A model generated the notes under the pieces. That model ran no database searches and was not told where the DNA came from. It saw only the letters and a program-made list of their open reading frames with translations. This document shows positions 45,893 through 58,587 of a DNA stretch of 64,000 nucleotides, piece after piece (position 1 is the stretch's first letter; every line of letters starts with the position of its first letter). The DNA comes from Takakia lepidozioides (Eukaryota > Streptophyta > Takakiopsida > Takakiales > Takakiaceae), in contig CM060734.1 of NCBI GenBank assembly GCA_030704615.1, positions 59,350,042 through 59,414,041 of the forward strand, read 5' to 3'. Both the position numbers and the translations under genes were made by a program.

Positions 45893-46996
45893 AGCCTTAT
45901 AAGGCCCGGGCCACACCTAGCCTATAAGGCCTGGGCCACACCTGCCGGTTAGCTAACCGGACAGTTAAGTGACCGGCCGATAGTTAGTTAAGGACTCGGC
46001 CACACCTGCCATCTAGTTAACTTGGCACGTCACGGTTAACAAATCGTGCTGCTGCCCGGTTTTCTTTCCTGCCCGCGCGAACCACTTTCTCTCTCTCAGC
46101 CTCCACGGTCCTCCCTGCAATCCTATTTCTTCACTGGTACTTCTCTACTTGGTCACTGGCATGGACACTTCTCACTGCACCGCACACCTGCATTCCAAAA
46201 TGGTGTCTTTTTCTTTTCCACATGAGTTACGAAGCTTCCCTGCTCAAGAAAAAGGTGGTTTTCTCTTGGATCAAAGGCTGATACATGTGTTGTATGCTTC
46301 AGTTTCAAGTCTGTGGCACAAGTAGACACTTAATGCTGTGAACATATGTAGGTCTTTAGCTGAGAGTGCGGGGTGGTTGGTTGTGTGGTACAGACATATG
46401 TGCAGCAGCTTGAATCAAGTGGCATCAAGTTGAATAAACTTGAGCAAGAAGTAGCTTAAGTTTAGGGGGTTGGATGTCATGGCAGTCGGCCCAGGCAGGT
46501 AAAGGACGTGCACATCAAGAGGAGGTTGTGCGGACTCTCACTAACATGCTGGAAACTGGAAATGTGCGTTTCTCCTTTACATTAATGAAGCTGTTGTGAT
46601 AATCACAATGTGAATGCTCCTGCTTAATTTTAGTCAATGCCAAGGCCTGGGCCTCTCCAATGGACCTTGGTACACACTTCCTTTGCTCTCCCCTCTGCAC
46701 TCTATGCCATCGCGAGCGCCTGCCCTGCAAGAACCTCTCTACTCTCCCCGCCATCGCGAGCATCTGGCACCTGCAAAACCTCTCCGCCACTGCCCAATTT
46801 TTAATTGTTGACCGAGATTTAACACCTCCACGGAGAAGGTGTTTCACCCACTCCCCCTTACAGCGTTTAACAGTTGTTATTCGGTCTGTTATCTAACCGG
46901 CTTCTAAATCGGCGTGTGCGGCTGTCTCCCTGCCGCTAACGTTCATTACCTAACTTGATTGACGTACTAATTGGCAGGTGCGGCCGGGGCCTTAAG
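45893..46996. mobile_element. possible 1.1-kb TIR element with GC-rich imperfect ends
   Basis: The left end (AAGGCCCGGGCCACACCT, itself tandemly repeated once at 45893-45944) matches the reverse complement of the right end (46976-46996; AAGGCCCCGGCCGCACCTGCC). Further inverted similarity around TTAGCTAACCGG and CCGGTTAGATAAC supports a fold-back element. No clear target duplication and no transposase. Confidence 0.4.
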
Positions 46997-47780
46997 TCTG
47001 TCCTATATGTATATCCTAGATTTGACTAGTGACCATGATGCTTGATCACCGCTACTCTAAGGTTACTATCATTTAAATAGCCATGCCACTCTTGTCTACG
47101 TAGCTTATACAATCAACCTGCTATCACCTAAATCTGCATGAACGTGGCTAAATCTCCTCTAGCAAATTTCAATTGGACTACACAACATTTCGAGAACTGG
47201 AGTCCCAAAACATTTTTCTCTAAGATAATTTTTTTTTTTCTGCAAATTAGCTGTCAGGATCGATCAGCCTTCAGATTTGATAACGGAGGCATACACATTG
47301 TTCATGTAGACTTCTCCCCTCAATTGTTGCATTCTTTTTCTCTTTTTTTTCCACTGCCCTCTCATCCACCTCTTCGTCCCTTACATAGGCCATGTCCACC
47401 GCCAAGCCTCGCAGCCTTTTCAAATGGAAAAGGGGACAAGAATGGTGCAAATGGACAAAATCAAACCATGGGTATCTCTCGATTTCATTGTTCAGGAAAT
47501 TTTCTTGTTGAAAAGTACTGCACACACAGTCAGTCATGGAGCCTTCGGAAAGAGAGCTCTCCTTGCAACACTTGCTTTTATAGTTTACTGTTGTGAAGGT
47601 TATGCAGGCTTTGGGAAAATTGCTTTGCAAATATGTCATGCACCTGTTGACTTCATGATTCATGGCTTCACACAGGCTAGACGTAGGAGGTTGCTATAGA
47701 GCAATGTGGGAGATGGAGCCATCATAAAGAGGCGGAGATTGCTCTCTCCGATTTCGAGTGCAATCGGTTGTCCACCGAGA
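46997..47780. other. intergenic, no gene recognised
   Basis: Short overlapping ORFs on both strands near 47140-47700 have no family motifs. Confidence 0.5.
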
Positions 47781-48186
47781 AGATTTGGGGCCTGCTACTA
47801 GGGTAAAACACCCTATGACCGTTATAGTTCCTATGACCGTTCATCTCATAATTGCTTGGGTCAGGCCTGCATGAGCGACCATGGCTGGGCCCAAGACTGC
47901 TCATTTTTGCCACTTGGCAAACAGTTGTTTGATAGAACCCCCAAGAAATATGAGTGGTCATAGGGCTCAAACTTCACACAAGCATTCGGATTTCAACTTT
48001 GAAACCCCATAACTTTGTGTGGATTTCATGAAATCAGGCACTTCCAAATGTGTTGGGATGCCCCAGATGTGGGGCATCTTATCAATTTATCCGGGGTAAA
48101 AACGACAAAAATTCACCGTTAGATCTTCCGCCATCTTTAGATAAACGGTCATAGGGTGTTCTACCCTACCGTGGGCCCAAATTTGT
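47781..48186. mobile_element. ~400-bp MITE-like inverted-repeat element upstream of J3
   Basis: The left arm (47781-47822) and the reverse complement of the right arm (48144-48186) share TAGGGTA[A/G]AACACCCTATGACCGTT exactly apart from one base. A looser outer match (ATTTGGGGCC versus AATTTGGGCCC) follows. CTATGACCGTT recurs inside. No target duplication was found, and there is no ORF. It ends about 475 bp before the J3 start codon. Confidence 0.7.
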
Positions 48187-48662
48187 GATGCTTTGTCCGC
48201 TGAGGTCGCAAGTAGATAGATGTTATCTAGGGTGGGCACATTTTTATGCAGTGGAAAGTTGCCGCCTTCCAACTTCCCCCGCCGTCTGGCCTCTGGCCTC
48301 TGGCCCACCCTCAAGTACTTTGCGGTATACGTAAGACGTAAGCAAGGTGGCAGCGGGAAGGTACGAGAGCATTGATGAGGGCCCACACATTTGGACATGT
48401 TTATTAGACTTGGAAGCAAGCGGGCAGGTGGATAGATCTGAGAGTTTCGAGATCAGGGCCCTGATGGAGTGGAAAGAATCCGTCTCTCTGAGTTGTGGCA
48501 TTAATAAGTGCTGCTATCAGCACCGTGAATTGACATCCTGTTCCCAACTCTTCTTCTCAAGGTAGCCCTTCGTTCAATCGGATTACTGCGATATAGAAAG
48601 CCAAGAGGTACGACTCAGCCTGCCAGTTGGTTATCGGTTCAATTCACTTGAGAACAGAATCC

Positions 48663-51600
48663 ATGGCGGAAAATGTCCTGACTTTATGCAAAGAGACTAT
48701 AGATTCAGCCGAGTACCTCACTTCAACCGAGAACGAGAAAGATTTGCAGATCAACAGGCAACAGTGTAAGCTTCTGGCAAGGAAAGTCTCAAGAATCCAA
48801 GCGACAGTAGGCAAGATCCGTGAAATCTTATCTGAAGAAGGAAGTGCCAGTCGTTTTCATGCTGCAGATTACTGGGAGCAGGCCATCAAGGAGCTGTGTC
48901 GCGTACTGAAAGCTGCCGAGGCACTAATCAAGGATTGTTGCTGCAATGATCGGTGGCTGAAAGTAGCGATCAGGCAGGGTGACAAGAGGGAAGATTTTGC
49001 GGAATTGTTGCACGATGTAGACTGGTGCACTTCAATTCTATGCGGCATTTTTTTCGAGCAAACCTGTCAAGACACGCTGTATATTGATGCACGAATGTGC
49101 GGGGGAAGACTTAGCATCACTGAATCCTTCACTCTGGAGGCAGCGGCAAAGGACGACCTAGACAGCCTCAAGGCCTCTTTGAAGCTCCTGAGAGACGATC
49201 ATGTTTGCATGGAGAGCTGCAAGCAACTCAACCAAACTGAGCAATGTCTTGCAACGCAGTTGTTGGGGAAATTGCAAGCCCAGGCCTTGCCAACCAACCG
49301 AAGTGACGTGGATACATCTCCACTCATTTTGTGGGCGAACGCTGGAGAGCTTGATGAAGGAATTAAGTTAGGAGAAGGTACGATGGGGAAGGTGTATGAA
49401 ACTATTTGGGGAGGAGAAAAGTACGCAAAGAAGAAGTTTTTAGGCACGAACAGCTCATTGTTTAGGGAGGAGGTGGCTGCTCTAGCGGGACTCGATCATC
49501 CGCACATTATGCGACTAGTTTGTTGCACTCCGAGCAATCGTGATACCATCCTGATGGAATTAATGGACAAGGACCTTCATGCCCTATTGGAGGACAGATC
49601 CGGCCCACTTTCGAATCTTCCAGCGGTTGACCTCATGCTGCAGATCGCCGAGGGGATGAAATATTTGCACGCCAAAAGCATCGCTCACCGTGATCTTAAG
49701 TCATTTAACGTTCTTGTCAGATTCGCAGATCTTCCGGCTTCTCTAGGAGAAGATGCGCGCCTGTACGCAAAGGTAGGTGATTTCGGCTTGTCAAAGATCA
49801 AGAATGCGAGTACCAGATACTCACATCAGACACTCGATGTAGGTTCCAGACAATGGAAGGCTCCGGAGGTTTTTAGTGTGGAGGATGAAGAAGATCATCC
49901 TAGCAGGTTTCACCCTCTGAAAACAGATGTTTACAGTTTTGGGATTGTCTGTGCTGAGATACTGGCAGGAGAGGAGCTATTTGGAGGGTCTTTATATGGG
50001 CTTCAGAGGAGGGTGAAGAGGGGTGAGAGGCCAAAGCTGCCGGAGAGTTGTCCAGCCAGGTTGGCTTTCTTGATTAAACACTGTTGGGATGGCGACCCTC
50101 TCTTGAGACCTGATTTCTTAAAGATTTGCAGAGAGCTGAGATACATCAAATGGCTCCTTCTGAAAGGTTAGTGACCGTCATGTTCTCTTGATTCCTGTGA
50201 AATTGCTTTCAGAACCAGATATGTATAAGCTTTCTTAAATAATGGACACTAGTTCAATCGACAAGAGTCCCTGGTGAAAATAGTGAGGGAACTCTACAAA
50301 ATGATCATCTTGTGCTCATCTTCTTCATTCAATCTTGAAATAGTGATGCACGGATCCATTGCCATGAGCAGTAGATTAATGTGGAAATTCTGAAGGCTTT
50401 GATAATTGTTTATACTTAGGACCTCTTAGACTTGGATTTTCAAGAACTGCACCAAACTCCAAAGCAACCATTCTGAATGTGTAAGCTGTGACATCTATGC
50501 ACCACCTGACCACTTCCCTCCACCATATGGTGAATGATCAACATTAAAGGAGTGACAACAGAGACCCTGAACTTACACAGTGAACATATAGTTATTTATC
50601 AAACTGCTGACCTTAGTCACGTCCTTCTGATTTCTATGATTCTACAGATGATGAAGTGCAGCTGGAGAAATTAGATCCAAATGCTTTTCATACTAAAGCA
50701 GTTCAGGTAGGTGAAGACAACGAAATTTTATTTCCCTGGGAGTATTCACATTGGTCTCTCAACATTGGTAGATAAGATTGTAGTGTGGGACTTATGTCAT
50801 GGAACTTTAGAGAGCAGGTCTGGATTTTTGTTGGGGCATTCAACTTGAATGCCCAGTCTTGCCATGTGCAGCATCTCAACTTACTGCAGTCTTTCTTTTG
50901 GTGATGTGCATATGCACATCCCAAATCACCAAGTTCTGTACATGTTGTTGCATTATTTCTTGCCCTTGCTCCCTCCTTGTGTCTATGTGTCTCTTCAACC
51001 AAGAAACATTTTAGATGTTGTCAAAGGAAAATCTCAATAGAAGTTGATATCATAGTTGTGATCTCTATGTTGGTGTATTTTATATCAGGTACAAGGTCCT
51101 TGGGGAGGTGGAGGTGGAGGTGCTTTCTTTGATGGTATTGCTACATCGGTCAGAGGGTTTGAGCTCAAATTTGATGCCTGCATATGGTCTATCAAGGTGA
51201 AATATGATGTCAATGGAACAATATTCGAGGGTCCACGTCATGGTTACCACGATGGCAACCAATTTAAAGAGGTTTGAGTCTTACTTATGCTCCAATTAGA
51301 AACTTACTGCAGAAGCATTCCCAGCCATTCACCTTTCTCTTTCACCAAAACCTTCATCCCATCTCATTTTTCTCCTCATTACTTGTGTACGGATTGATTC
51401 AGTTTTCCTTGTTGTAGCGGTATGCGAGTCAATTCACAATTTACGTACGTTTTGGAGATGTCTACCGAGTGGCAAACTTCAGAGAGTATGCAATGGTATA
51501 TGGCACTAAAAATACCTCTAATTGTATCTGCAAATGGTGTTATCTTTCTACATGTGCATAGTATGGAATCATCTTGCATGACATTCAATTGCTGAAGGAA

Positions 51601-51941
51601 GAGCCTGGAACAGGTTTCAATCCTAATATCTTGATTGGATAATGCCCCTAAGTGTAGCTGTTTTATTGATTTGTATCCAGATTTTGTTCTCCCCAAATGA
51701 GTTCCTTGAGCAAATTGAAGGTTCATTTGGCATTACACCTATTAGGGGAGAGGATCCCAATTGGCAAGTTACAGGTATTACTTCTCTGACACTTTTCACC
51801 AATGTAGACACCTATGGACCATATGGCCTTGAAGGGCATACCAAATTCAGAACAAATCGGGGAAGGGTGGTGGGTTTCTTTGGGAGATGTGGCATGACTA
51901 TTGATCAACTTGGAGCATTTTTAGTCCAAGATGAGATTTGA
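48663..51941 (+). CDS. J3: MLKL-like N-domain - kinase - jacalin lectin fusion
   Basis: Exons 48663-50166, 50648-50706, 51089-51271 and 51681-51941 (668 residues, phases consistent). The N-domain starts MAENVLTLCKETIDSAEYL. The kinase domain keeps GEGTMGKVY, YAKKKF, HRDLKSFN (Asp344), DFG (Asp373), APE and TDVYSFG, so activity is likely. The jacalin domain begins VQGPWGGGGGGAFFDG, is 5 residues shorter than J2 in exon 3 and 2 longer in exon 4 (RGEDPNWQ loop), and ends GRCGMTIDQLGAFLVQDEI. J3 and J2 are closer to each other than either is to J1. Upstream sequence shared with J2 (48220-48500) shows that the promoter was duplicated too. Confidence 0.88.
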
Positions 51942-54431
51942 ACAACTTTGAGGGTAAATGATAATGTAATAAAAGTACGCCCACAAGAATTATATATATG
52001 AATTCTGAAAACTCAGTTTCATTGAAGATGTGAGGTAGAGTGTGGGGAGGAACTCTCCAGTTTTCGTAGTCATTTCAGAATCACAAGCACGAGTGAATTA
52101 CAAGTGTTGAATCCGCAATTCCAATGATTGTTCATTGCTACATGAGATAGTGAGGACTCAGTGGAAGTTCCTAAGTTACTAAGGATGTCACTACAGTATT
52201 GAGACCTGAGGGTTTCTTTGTTTAAAGAATATGCCTTTCGCCAGTTTTGATAAGTAACATTTCCTTCTCAGATTGTTTTAACCTGGATATCATAGGGTAC
52301 TTCAAAGGGAGGTGTAACTCTAAGTTACTTGAAGTTAAACTATATAAGGAGTCAAGTTAGTTGTTCACATGTGATGTAACCAATCGCTTCCACATCATCA
52401 AACCTCTGAGAGAGAGTGCTGGATGACATCTGTGGCGAAGCAGCCCACTTGCGAGGAACATTCAAGCATGGTTATAAAGCTTGAGCAATGCGAGTCCACA
52501 CTGCTACCCACAGCAATGAGTCAACACTATACGAACAACCCTCTCCAAAGCAGCACAATGATAAGATGGCAATGCCAAACATGTTCAGTATCATACAACG
52601 CAATGCCCAAATGCTTGCAACAGAGAGCGAGGAACTGTATAACAGACCCACAGTTCAACCAGGTAGGGAGTTTTCTGGATGCACACCCTCTTGGAGTTGC
52701 CAAAGTCTGCTGTGAAGTCCTTTCCCTTGTCTGTAACTTTGACACCCACAATATTGTCACTCTCCACTTCTACAACTTCAAATACGCCGCCAGCCCACAC
52801 AGAATTTTTTTTTGTGATCTGACAAAAAACTTCTGGACAGAAGAGAGTCAAGAGCAGGGGAGGCATGCAAACTCAATGCAAACTCTGACCACCACCTACA
52901 TTTCTGTCAAGGAATGTAAGATGGTGAGTGCAACCATCAGATGCAACACATGCCATTCCAAGGAACATCGGGCCTACTTGCCTTTGATCACCTCTCAACA
53001 ATGACAAGAGAGGTCTAGGTCATGATCTCCGTGATAAGATTACAAGTTCAGGATTAACATGTTAAATAAACAGAGTGTTAGAGCTTCAAAATATGTTTTA
53101 AGACTTTTACCTCCACTCTACAGCCTTCTTCATGTAACATGAGTCAGTTTATGAAATTCAGAGAGAACATTGGTCAGAGACCAACGTTTCAATGGGCACA
53201 GCAACAGTACTGAATCATCACTTCCCTATATACAGCTGAGCTACATATTACTTCTACATAGGATGGCATGTTGCAGGCAGGAGTGAAAGAGTCAAAGTGA
53301 CATCTCACACTATACCTTCTCATTACCACATTCTAAGTGAATTGTATTCAGTTCATCAATTTGAAAGCTCCTCAATTGTGTGTTTGCCGGCCACCCATGA
53401 TGAGCCAGCTTCAATTACTCAACCAATCACTGGGGCACAGCGGACTCAGGTCAGAGCAATTTTGTGCAAAGAGTGTCAATCCTGTTTCTTTATCTCTGAA
53501 CCTGGCAATGTCAGTTATGTGACTAGGGCCAATAGTGCAATAGAGATTGATGGAGAAATGTCCCGCGGAGTTTACAATGACCAGACCAAGTTCTTCTCCA
53601 GCTGTTGTTGGGTAGAGCGCTGTCCACCTCCATGGTAATATAGTTGAGCGTGCATCCGTGGGGGCAGTGCAGTTTTCATTTCTGCAGTGTTACAATGCTT
53701 GGGTTGCTTTGCATCAACATAGGCTTACAACGCCGCCCAAGGATTTATCGATTACCTGTACTTGTTTGACGCATACCAAACATGCCATGAAGTAGCAGTT
53801 CCTGTGCATACATTTCACCCTGTCACGTTTTCTGAAGTAACTTCCCCACTTGATAGAACTTATAAGGAACTGGTGCCGTGCAAAACACATTATTGGGATG
53901 CACAATGTGGAGTACCATAGCTATCACACTATGAAAGTGCAGGTGCAAGCTCTTTTTTTTTGTTCAAAAGGGTAACACCCACACAAGTTTGTTATGGAAA
54001 TCAACTGTTCTGACTAGACCATATTCTTAATGTACTACAATTTGAGCTAATCACTGCAGAAGGGAGGAAGGGTAAACAATAGCGGCACCACACTGATGTT
54101 CTCGGAAACAAAGGGAAGAGCTCCTTGCAGCTTTCGTAGAAAAGCCTAATTGGGAGCTATATTTTAACTGTTTACTGCAGGTTCGAGTCTGAAAAATTTA
54201 GGGAGTTGAAAAAAAGGCAGCAGCCAGTTCCGGGTCGCTTAGGCCTTTAAGCCTTTAATGGGTAAACCACAAAACCGCCTTAGTTACCTCTGAGGTCAAA
54301 ACTTTCTGTCAGGGCCAACAATGGAATAGACACCTCCAATAAGATGGTAAAGGAAGCTCCAAGCAAGTGTTACCAAGAGGTCTTAACCTGGTCAGGCTTT
54401 AAGTTGTTTGATTGTCCTTGTCCACCTATAA
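51942..54431. other. intergenic, no gene recognised
   Basis: The left part is the J3 3' flank. A 193-codon plus-strand ORF at 52423-53004 and a 113-codon ORF at 53297-53638 show no motif or conserved neighbour pattern. No repeat family recognised. Confidence 0.5.
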
Positions 54432-57400
54432 CTATGTGATGGCATCCTGCAATACATAGCTTCTGGTGCTTGCTCCAAACTTGAGAGTATCTCCACCGTG
54501 CACCCGCTTTCTCTCTCCAGTGAGCACCTTCTTGCCATTCACAAAGGTTCCATGAACAGAATCCATGTCTTGTATGCTCACCTTTCCATTTTCCCCACAG
54601 CTTATCCTTGCATGCTACAAGAGGGCCAGAGCTGTCAGCATCTTCCTCTCTCTCTCAACAACCGCAGTAAAGATTTCTGTCAAACTTCTGCACCTCCCTA
54701 ACATGATTGCTACACCCATCTATAAAATACCCATGTCTATGTAGCGTTCAAAGATCTGTACATGGTAAATCCGAAGCCAAACATTGCATACATAACAACA
54801 TCAGCAATTCAGTGCCCACCATTTCAATTCTCGAAGCCAGTGATGAAGCAATCCAACATTTTCATGCCCCGTCCTGCTAGAAGCCTGTGTTTGGTGCATG
54901 ATTGCCCAAATCCTCTTCATGACTAAAACATAAACTGACAGCCTACTTTGGAAAACTTGCAATCCTCTACGGTAAAGATTGTTAAGAACGCAATTGCACA
55001 CATTCATGACATTCATGATGCTGGAAGCCATACCTGACGTGAAATAGAAGCATGGTCAAGTATGACATCGCAGGTTGAAGCACGCCCAAAAACAAGCTCT
55101 TTCTTCTCGGTCAGTGCCACTGTTCCAACCACCATCCCTTCCTGGCAAGTTTTCAACAGCCATGCAAACCATTTAGTTGGTGAAGAAGTATGCTCACGAC
55201 CAAATTCCTTCTTGCTGATTTCAATTACCTTGTAGGATCTCATTCTTTAAAATATGTGAGATTCACAAAGGCGAGGTAAGGTGTAAGCACCCAGACAGCA
55301 GACCCCAAAAACTTAACTGGTTCAGCCTTAAAGGCTGGCACTTTCTGACTACCTCTCAGCATAGAGGCACAAGGTGACTCAGCAGCAAGTTTTGGAGTTC
55401 CTTTGAAAATGTCCATTAATTAGGAGTACATTGCATTCCAGATTCATCAGGATAGCCCTATTCCTGAAAAATTGCTCACATCTCCTGCAACAGGCAAGAT
55501 GTGTCTTCTTCCAGGCCCTGCTGACCCATGAAGACCCTGCAGATTACATTATCATCCACTCTCTCACACTATTACTTCCACAGAAAGTGGATTCAGACAA
55601 TGTAAGATACAAATAAGATACCCAAGTCCAATTGAGAAAAAGAGTAACAAGCCTTATAGCAGCAAATTGCCCTGTTGGTGCCCTGACACCTCAGAAGAAT
55701 CTAATTTTATAAGAAAGCTTACCTTTACCACATCCAGGTAAATATCACCATACTTCTGGGCAGCTTTATCAGTTGAGGCTGCCTCCTCAATAGACAGTGG
55801 GAGAGCAGAGGCATCTCTCAATTGAGGGACTGTAACCCCTGCAGGAGCTCCACTATCATAAGCAGAATCACGAGGTCTGACAGGAGCTAAACCCAGGCTT
55901 TCCTCATACTTGCTCAGCACAGATAAGAAACCTTCGTTTGGGGAAACTTGCTTCCGTTGCTCCTTCAAGAATCTGATAGAGAATGAGATGAATTAGCATG
56001 TCTTTGACAAACTATGCTGTGGAGTTCAGATATATTCTGTGTATCCACACTCTACAACGTCCAGATCAGCTAACCTACAGATACCGTGTGTACGGCTTTG
56101 AAAGAGTTCAGATGAAGCCAGCATGAAGGAAGTTGAAAAGAAGGAAGAAAACCAACGACTAGCCATACTCCCCACTCATGACCAACAACTCATCTTGCAC
56201 AGGACCATCGCACCTAGAGATGTTAAACAAATTACCAGTGCACAGGTACAAGAAGAAAGAGGAGATGATTTGAGCGTGTAAAAACTTCTCTAAAAACTGA
56301 AAACATTTTGCAAGAATTTGCTTCTTTTAGGAAGAAAGGAAACACACACAAGAAACATTTTCAAACACCTCCAGTATCAAACTTTAGATATTTACTGACT
56401 CGAGAGTGTAGTTGGCTTTCCATTGCCGCACCCGCATGAGATAGGCCGCACACAGAGTAGCTGACCGACTGGCACCAGCCCCACAGTGCACCAACACCCT
56501 GGCTCCTGAATTTTGAGCTCCCTCAATAAACTCAAACATGGGATCGAAATACTGGGCTATGTCAGCACCTGCCTCATCTGCACCCATCATGCCCACACAA
56601 GTAAATGAAGTTCATCACTTCTGCCTGACTTAAGCTAAACCTGTTCCATAAGCATGCAATTCAACCTGAAATGACTGCTGTAAGCAATTTGTAGGGGCAC
56701 TATCTGTAGTTCACACAGTGAGAGAAGCTATAACAATCTTAGATTATGTTGCTCAACACTGCCTTTGGACAATTTCATTATGCTCAGTAGCAAGCATCAA
56801 CATCATCTCTGTCAGCCAGATGGTGTGCACTGGGAACATGGGTGCACTAATGCAGGGATTAAAATGACCGGTTTCATACCTGCAAGGTCACAGTATAATT
56901 GCACAAATTTCTTTTGAAATTTTACAGGCTCCGTGTGTATTGTCAGGATGTGTGTGATTTTAAGATCCTCCAGCCGGCTTTCAGCTTTGGCATGTGTCAG
57001 ATCCCCCAAATACAATAACCCTGGCACAATCTGACAAGCAAGTAAACCCAGTTTGAAATCAATGCTTGTAGCAGAAATTATCCACAAACCTAGCATCTCT
57101 TAACCAGCTGCAGAACAGCTTGACTGAAACTCGAAAGTTATGGGTGCTGCATTTGGCAATCAACATGTTCTTCTGGCCTTCTCACTTTAATTGTTTGCCT
57201 TCCTACTAGCCATTATCTGTAGCTTGTCCAGCCTTGGTCTGTTCTTGAGCATCTTCCCACTGTGCTTCATCTCCAGGTTCTGATAATATGCCCCTTCTAA
57301 ACCCCTAAACCCTGATATTCCCCAGGACAGCACAACTCTTACTGGCCTAATAAACTAGATCCCCAGTCAGAGCTACAGTCAGGAGCTAACAGTGCAAATG

Positions 57401-58467
57401 ATAGTGGAACAATGACACATTAACCCGTCCACTTAGCCGGTACATATTTGGCTCTGCTGGGGCATCGTCACGACACTTGCAAGAGCAGATTGGCTACACA
57501 ATGTTCACATGGCCTCCCCTTCCGTCCAATTTGGCTGGCAGTCAGCTGCAAATGTGACCTGGTTAAGTTGACGGTAGACTCACTACAGCTTTAGCACTGC
57601 TTGCCCACTCCTACTGTCAGGTGAAACAGGTACCAAAGCTTTGCCTTGCTGAAATGGATGGTAGCACTCCCACTCCCTCCAAGAAAAGAAAAATGTACCA
57701 ACAAGCATTCATTCCCCAGTAAGGTGATGAAGAGAAAGGAAAGCGGAAACTACTCCACAGCATGAAGCATGGAACGTAAGGACAGACCTCAGCTGGATAG
57801 CTAGGAATCACTGCAGCCTTAGATGATTTGGTGACGAGGAAGGGGTATTGCCTTGCAAATAAGGAGAAAGCATCCTTGGACTCATCTGATAGTGATCCCC
57901 CACCAACCACAATGAGTAACAGAATCCAGATGAATCAAACCCAACTTTGCACCCTAAATAGAACAGGGAAATACACAGTAGCCCCAGCACAGAAAAACTT
58001 AAGAGGGTCGAATAAGCGCTAGCCACATTCTGCAAACGCCCGCTGAGCATAGGCCAAACGAAAACCAACCCACCATCGCCAACCTCCAAAATCTTGACAG
58101 ACTTGACGAGCCCTTCCTTCAACAGAAACTCCACTACAGGGTCTTTATCTCCGTCTTCATCGCCCTGTCGACTTCTCTTCCGTTCCCTCTCTCCTTTCTC
58201 CAGCTCACGGGCCTTGCGCCTCTTGCTCCCATCAGTTCCAGGACTATAGTAAGGGGTTACAATAAGAATATTTCGATCCCACCAACAGTTCTTAGACCAT
58301 GTTGGAGGTCCTGGACCAGCCACTCTCTCCAGAGTGCGCCCATTCCCCGACAGCTCCACACATACGGATCCCCGAATATGGCGGCCCGCATATGCACGAG
58401 CTGATCTTGTGTCCAGCACCAGCAGGCGCGAGTCACTCATCAGGGCGTTGAAGGCACGCCACGCCAT
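54432..58467 (-). CDS. rhodanese-like - dual-specificity phosphatase - FHA protein
   Basis: Seven minus-strand exons: 58467-58074, 57885-57788, 57030-56880, 56577-56400, 55972-55723, 55228-55034 and 54614-54432 (482 residues; every junction is GT-AG with matching phase). Residues about 1-165 resemble a rhodanese/Cdc25-like fold (LLVLDTRSARAYAGRHIRGS, YPFLVT, PSYPAE), but the loop that should hold the active Cys reads ILIVTPYYSPG, so it is probably a non-catalytic docking domain as in MAP kinase phosphatases. Residues about 165-290 are a dual-specificity phosphatase (IVPGLLYLGDLTHA; P-loop VLVHCGAGASRSAT with Cys246; VSPNEGF). Residues 400-475 are an FHA phosphothreonine-binding domain (LVFGRAST, SISRQH, HGTFVNGKK, GGDTLKFGAS). 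Role by inference: removal of phosphate from a signalling kinase recruited through the FHA domain. The exon 4 donor GA|GTCAGT was chosen because it alone gives the normal phosphatase spacing. Confidence 0.85.
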
Positions 58468-58575
58468 AACTCGTGCTGCACAACTACATATCCGTCTCCA
58501 ACGTGAGTAAGTATCAAAACCCACCCTTGTGCATCATCGCGTAGACTGTTTACAAGGCTCCACCACCGCTTGAGA

Positions 58576-58587
58576 CGGTGTATATAA
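58576..58587 (-). promoter_or_regulatory. possible TATA box of the phosphatase gene
   Basis: On the minus strand CTTTATATACAC lies about 110 bp before ATG 58467. It is the only TATA-like motif close to the start. Confidence 0.4.

Noticed and set aside
47138-47699. Overlapping ORFs on both strands
   Set aside because: No family motif and no consistent exon model; probably chance ORFs.
52423-53004. 193-codon plus-strand ORF after J3
   Set aside because: Composition and motifs are not gene-like, no splice partners are obvious, and the opposite strand is equally open in parts.
56384-56400. Donor TCA|GTAAAT for exon 4 of the phosphatase gene
   Set aside because: It leaves the reading frame two bases out with exon 5. 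GA|GTCAGT restores the frame and the usual phosphatase spacing.
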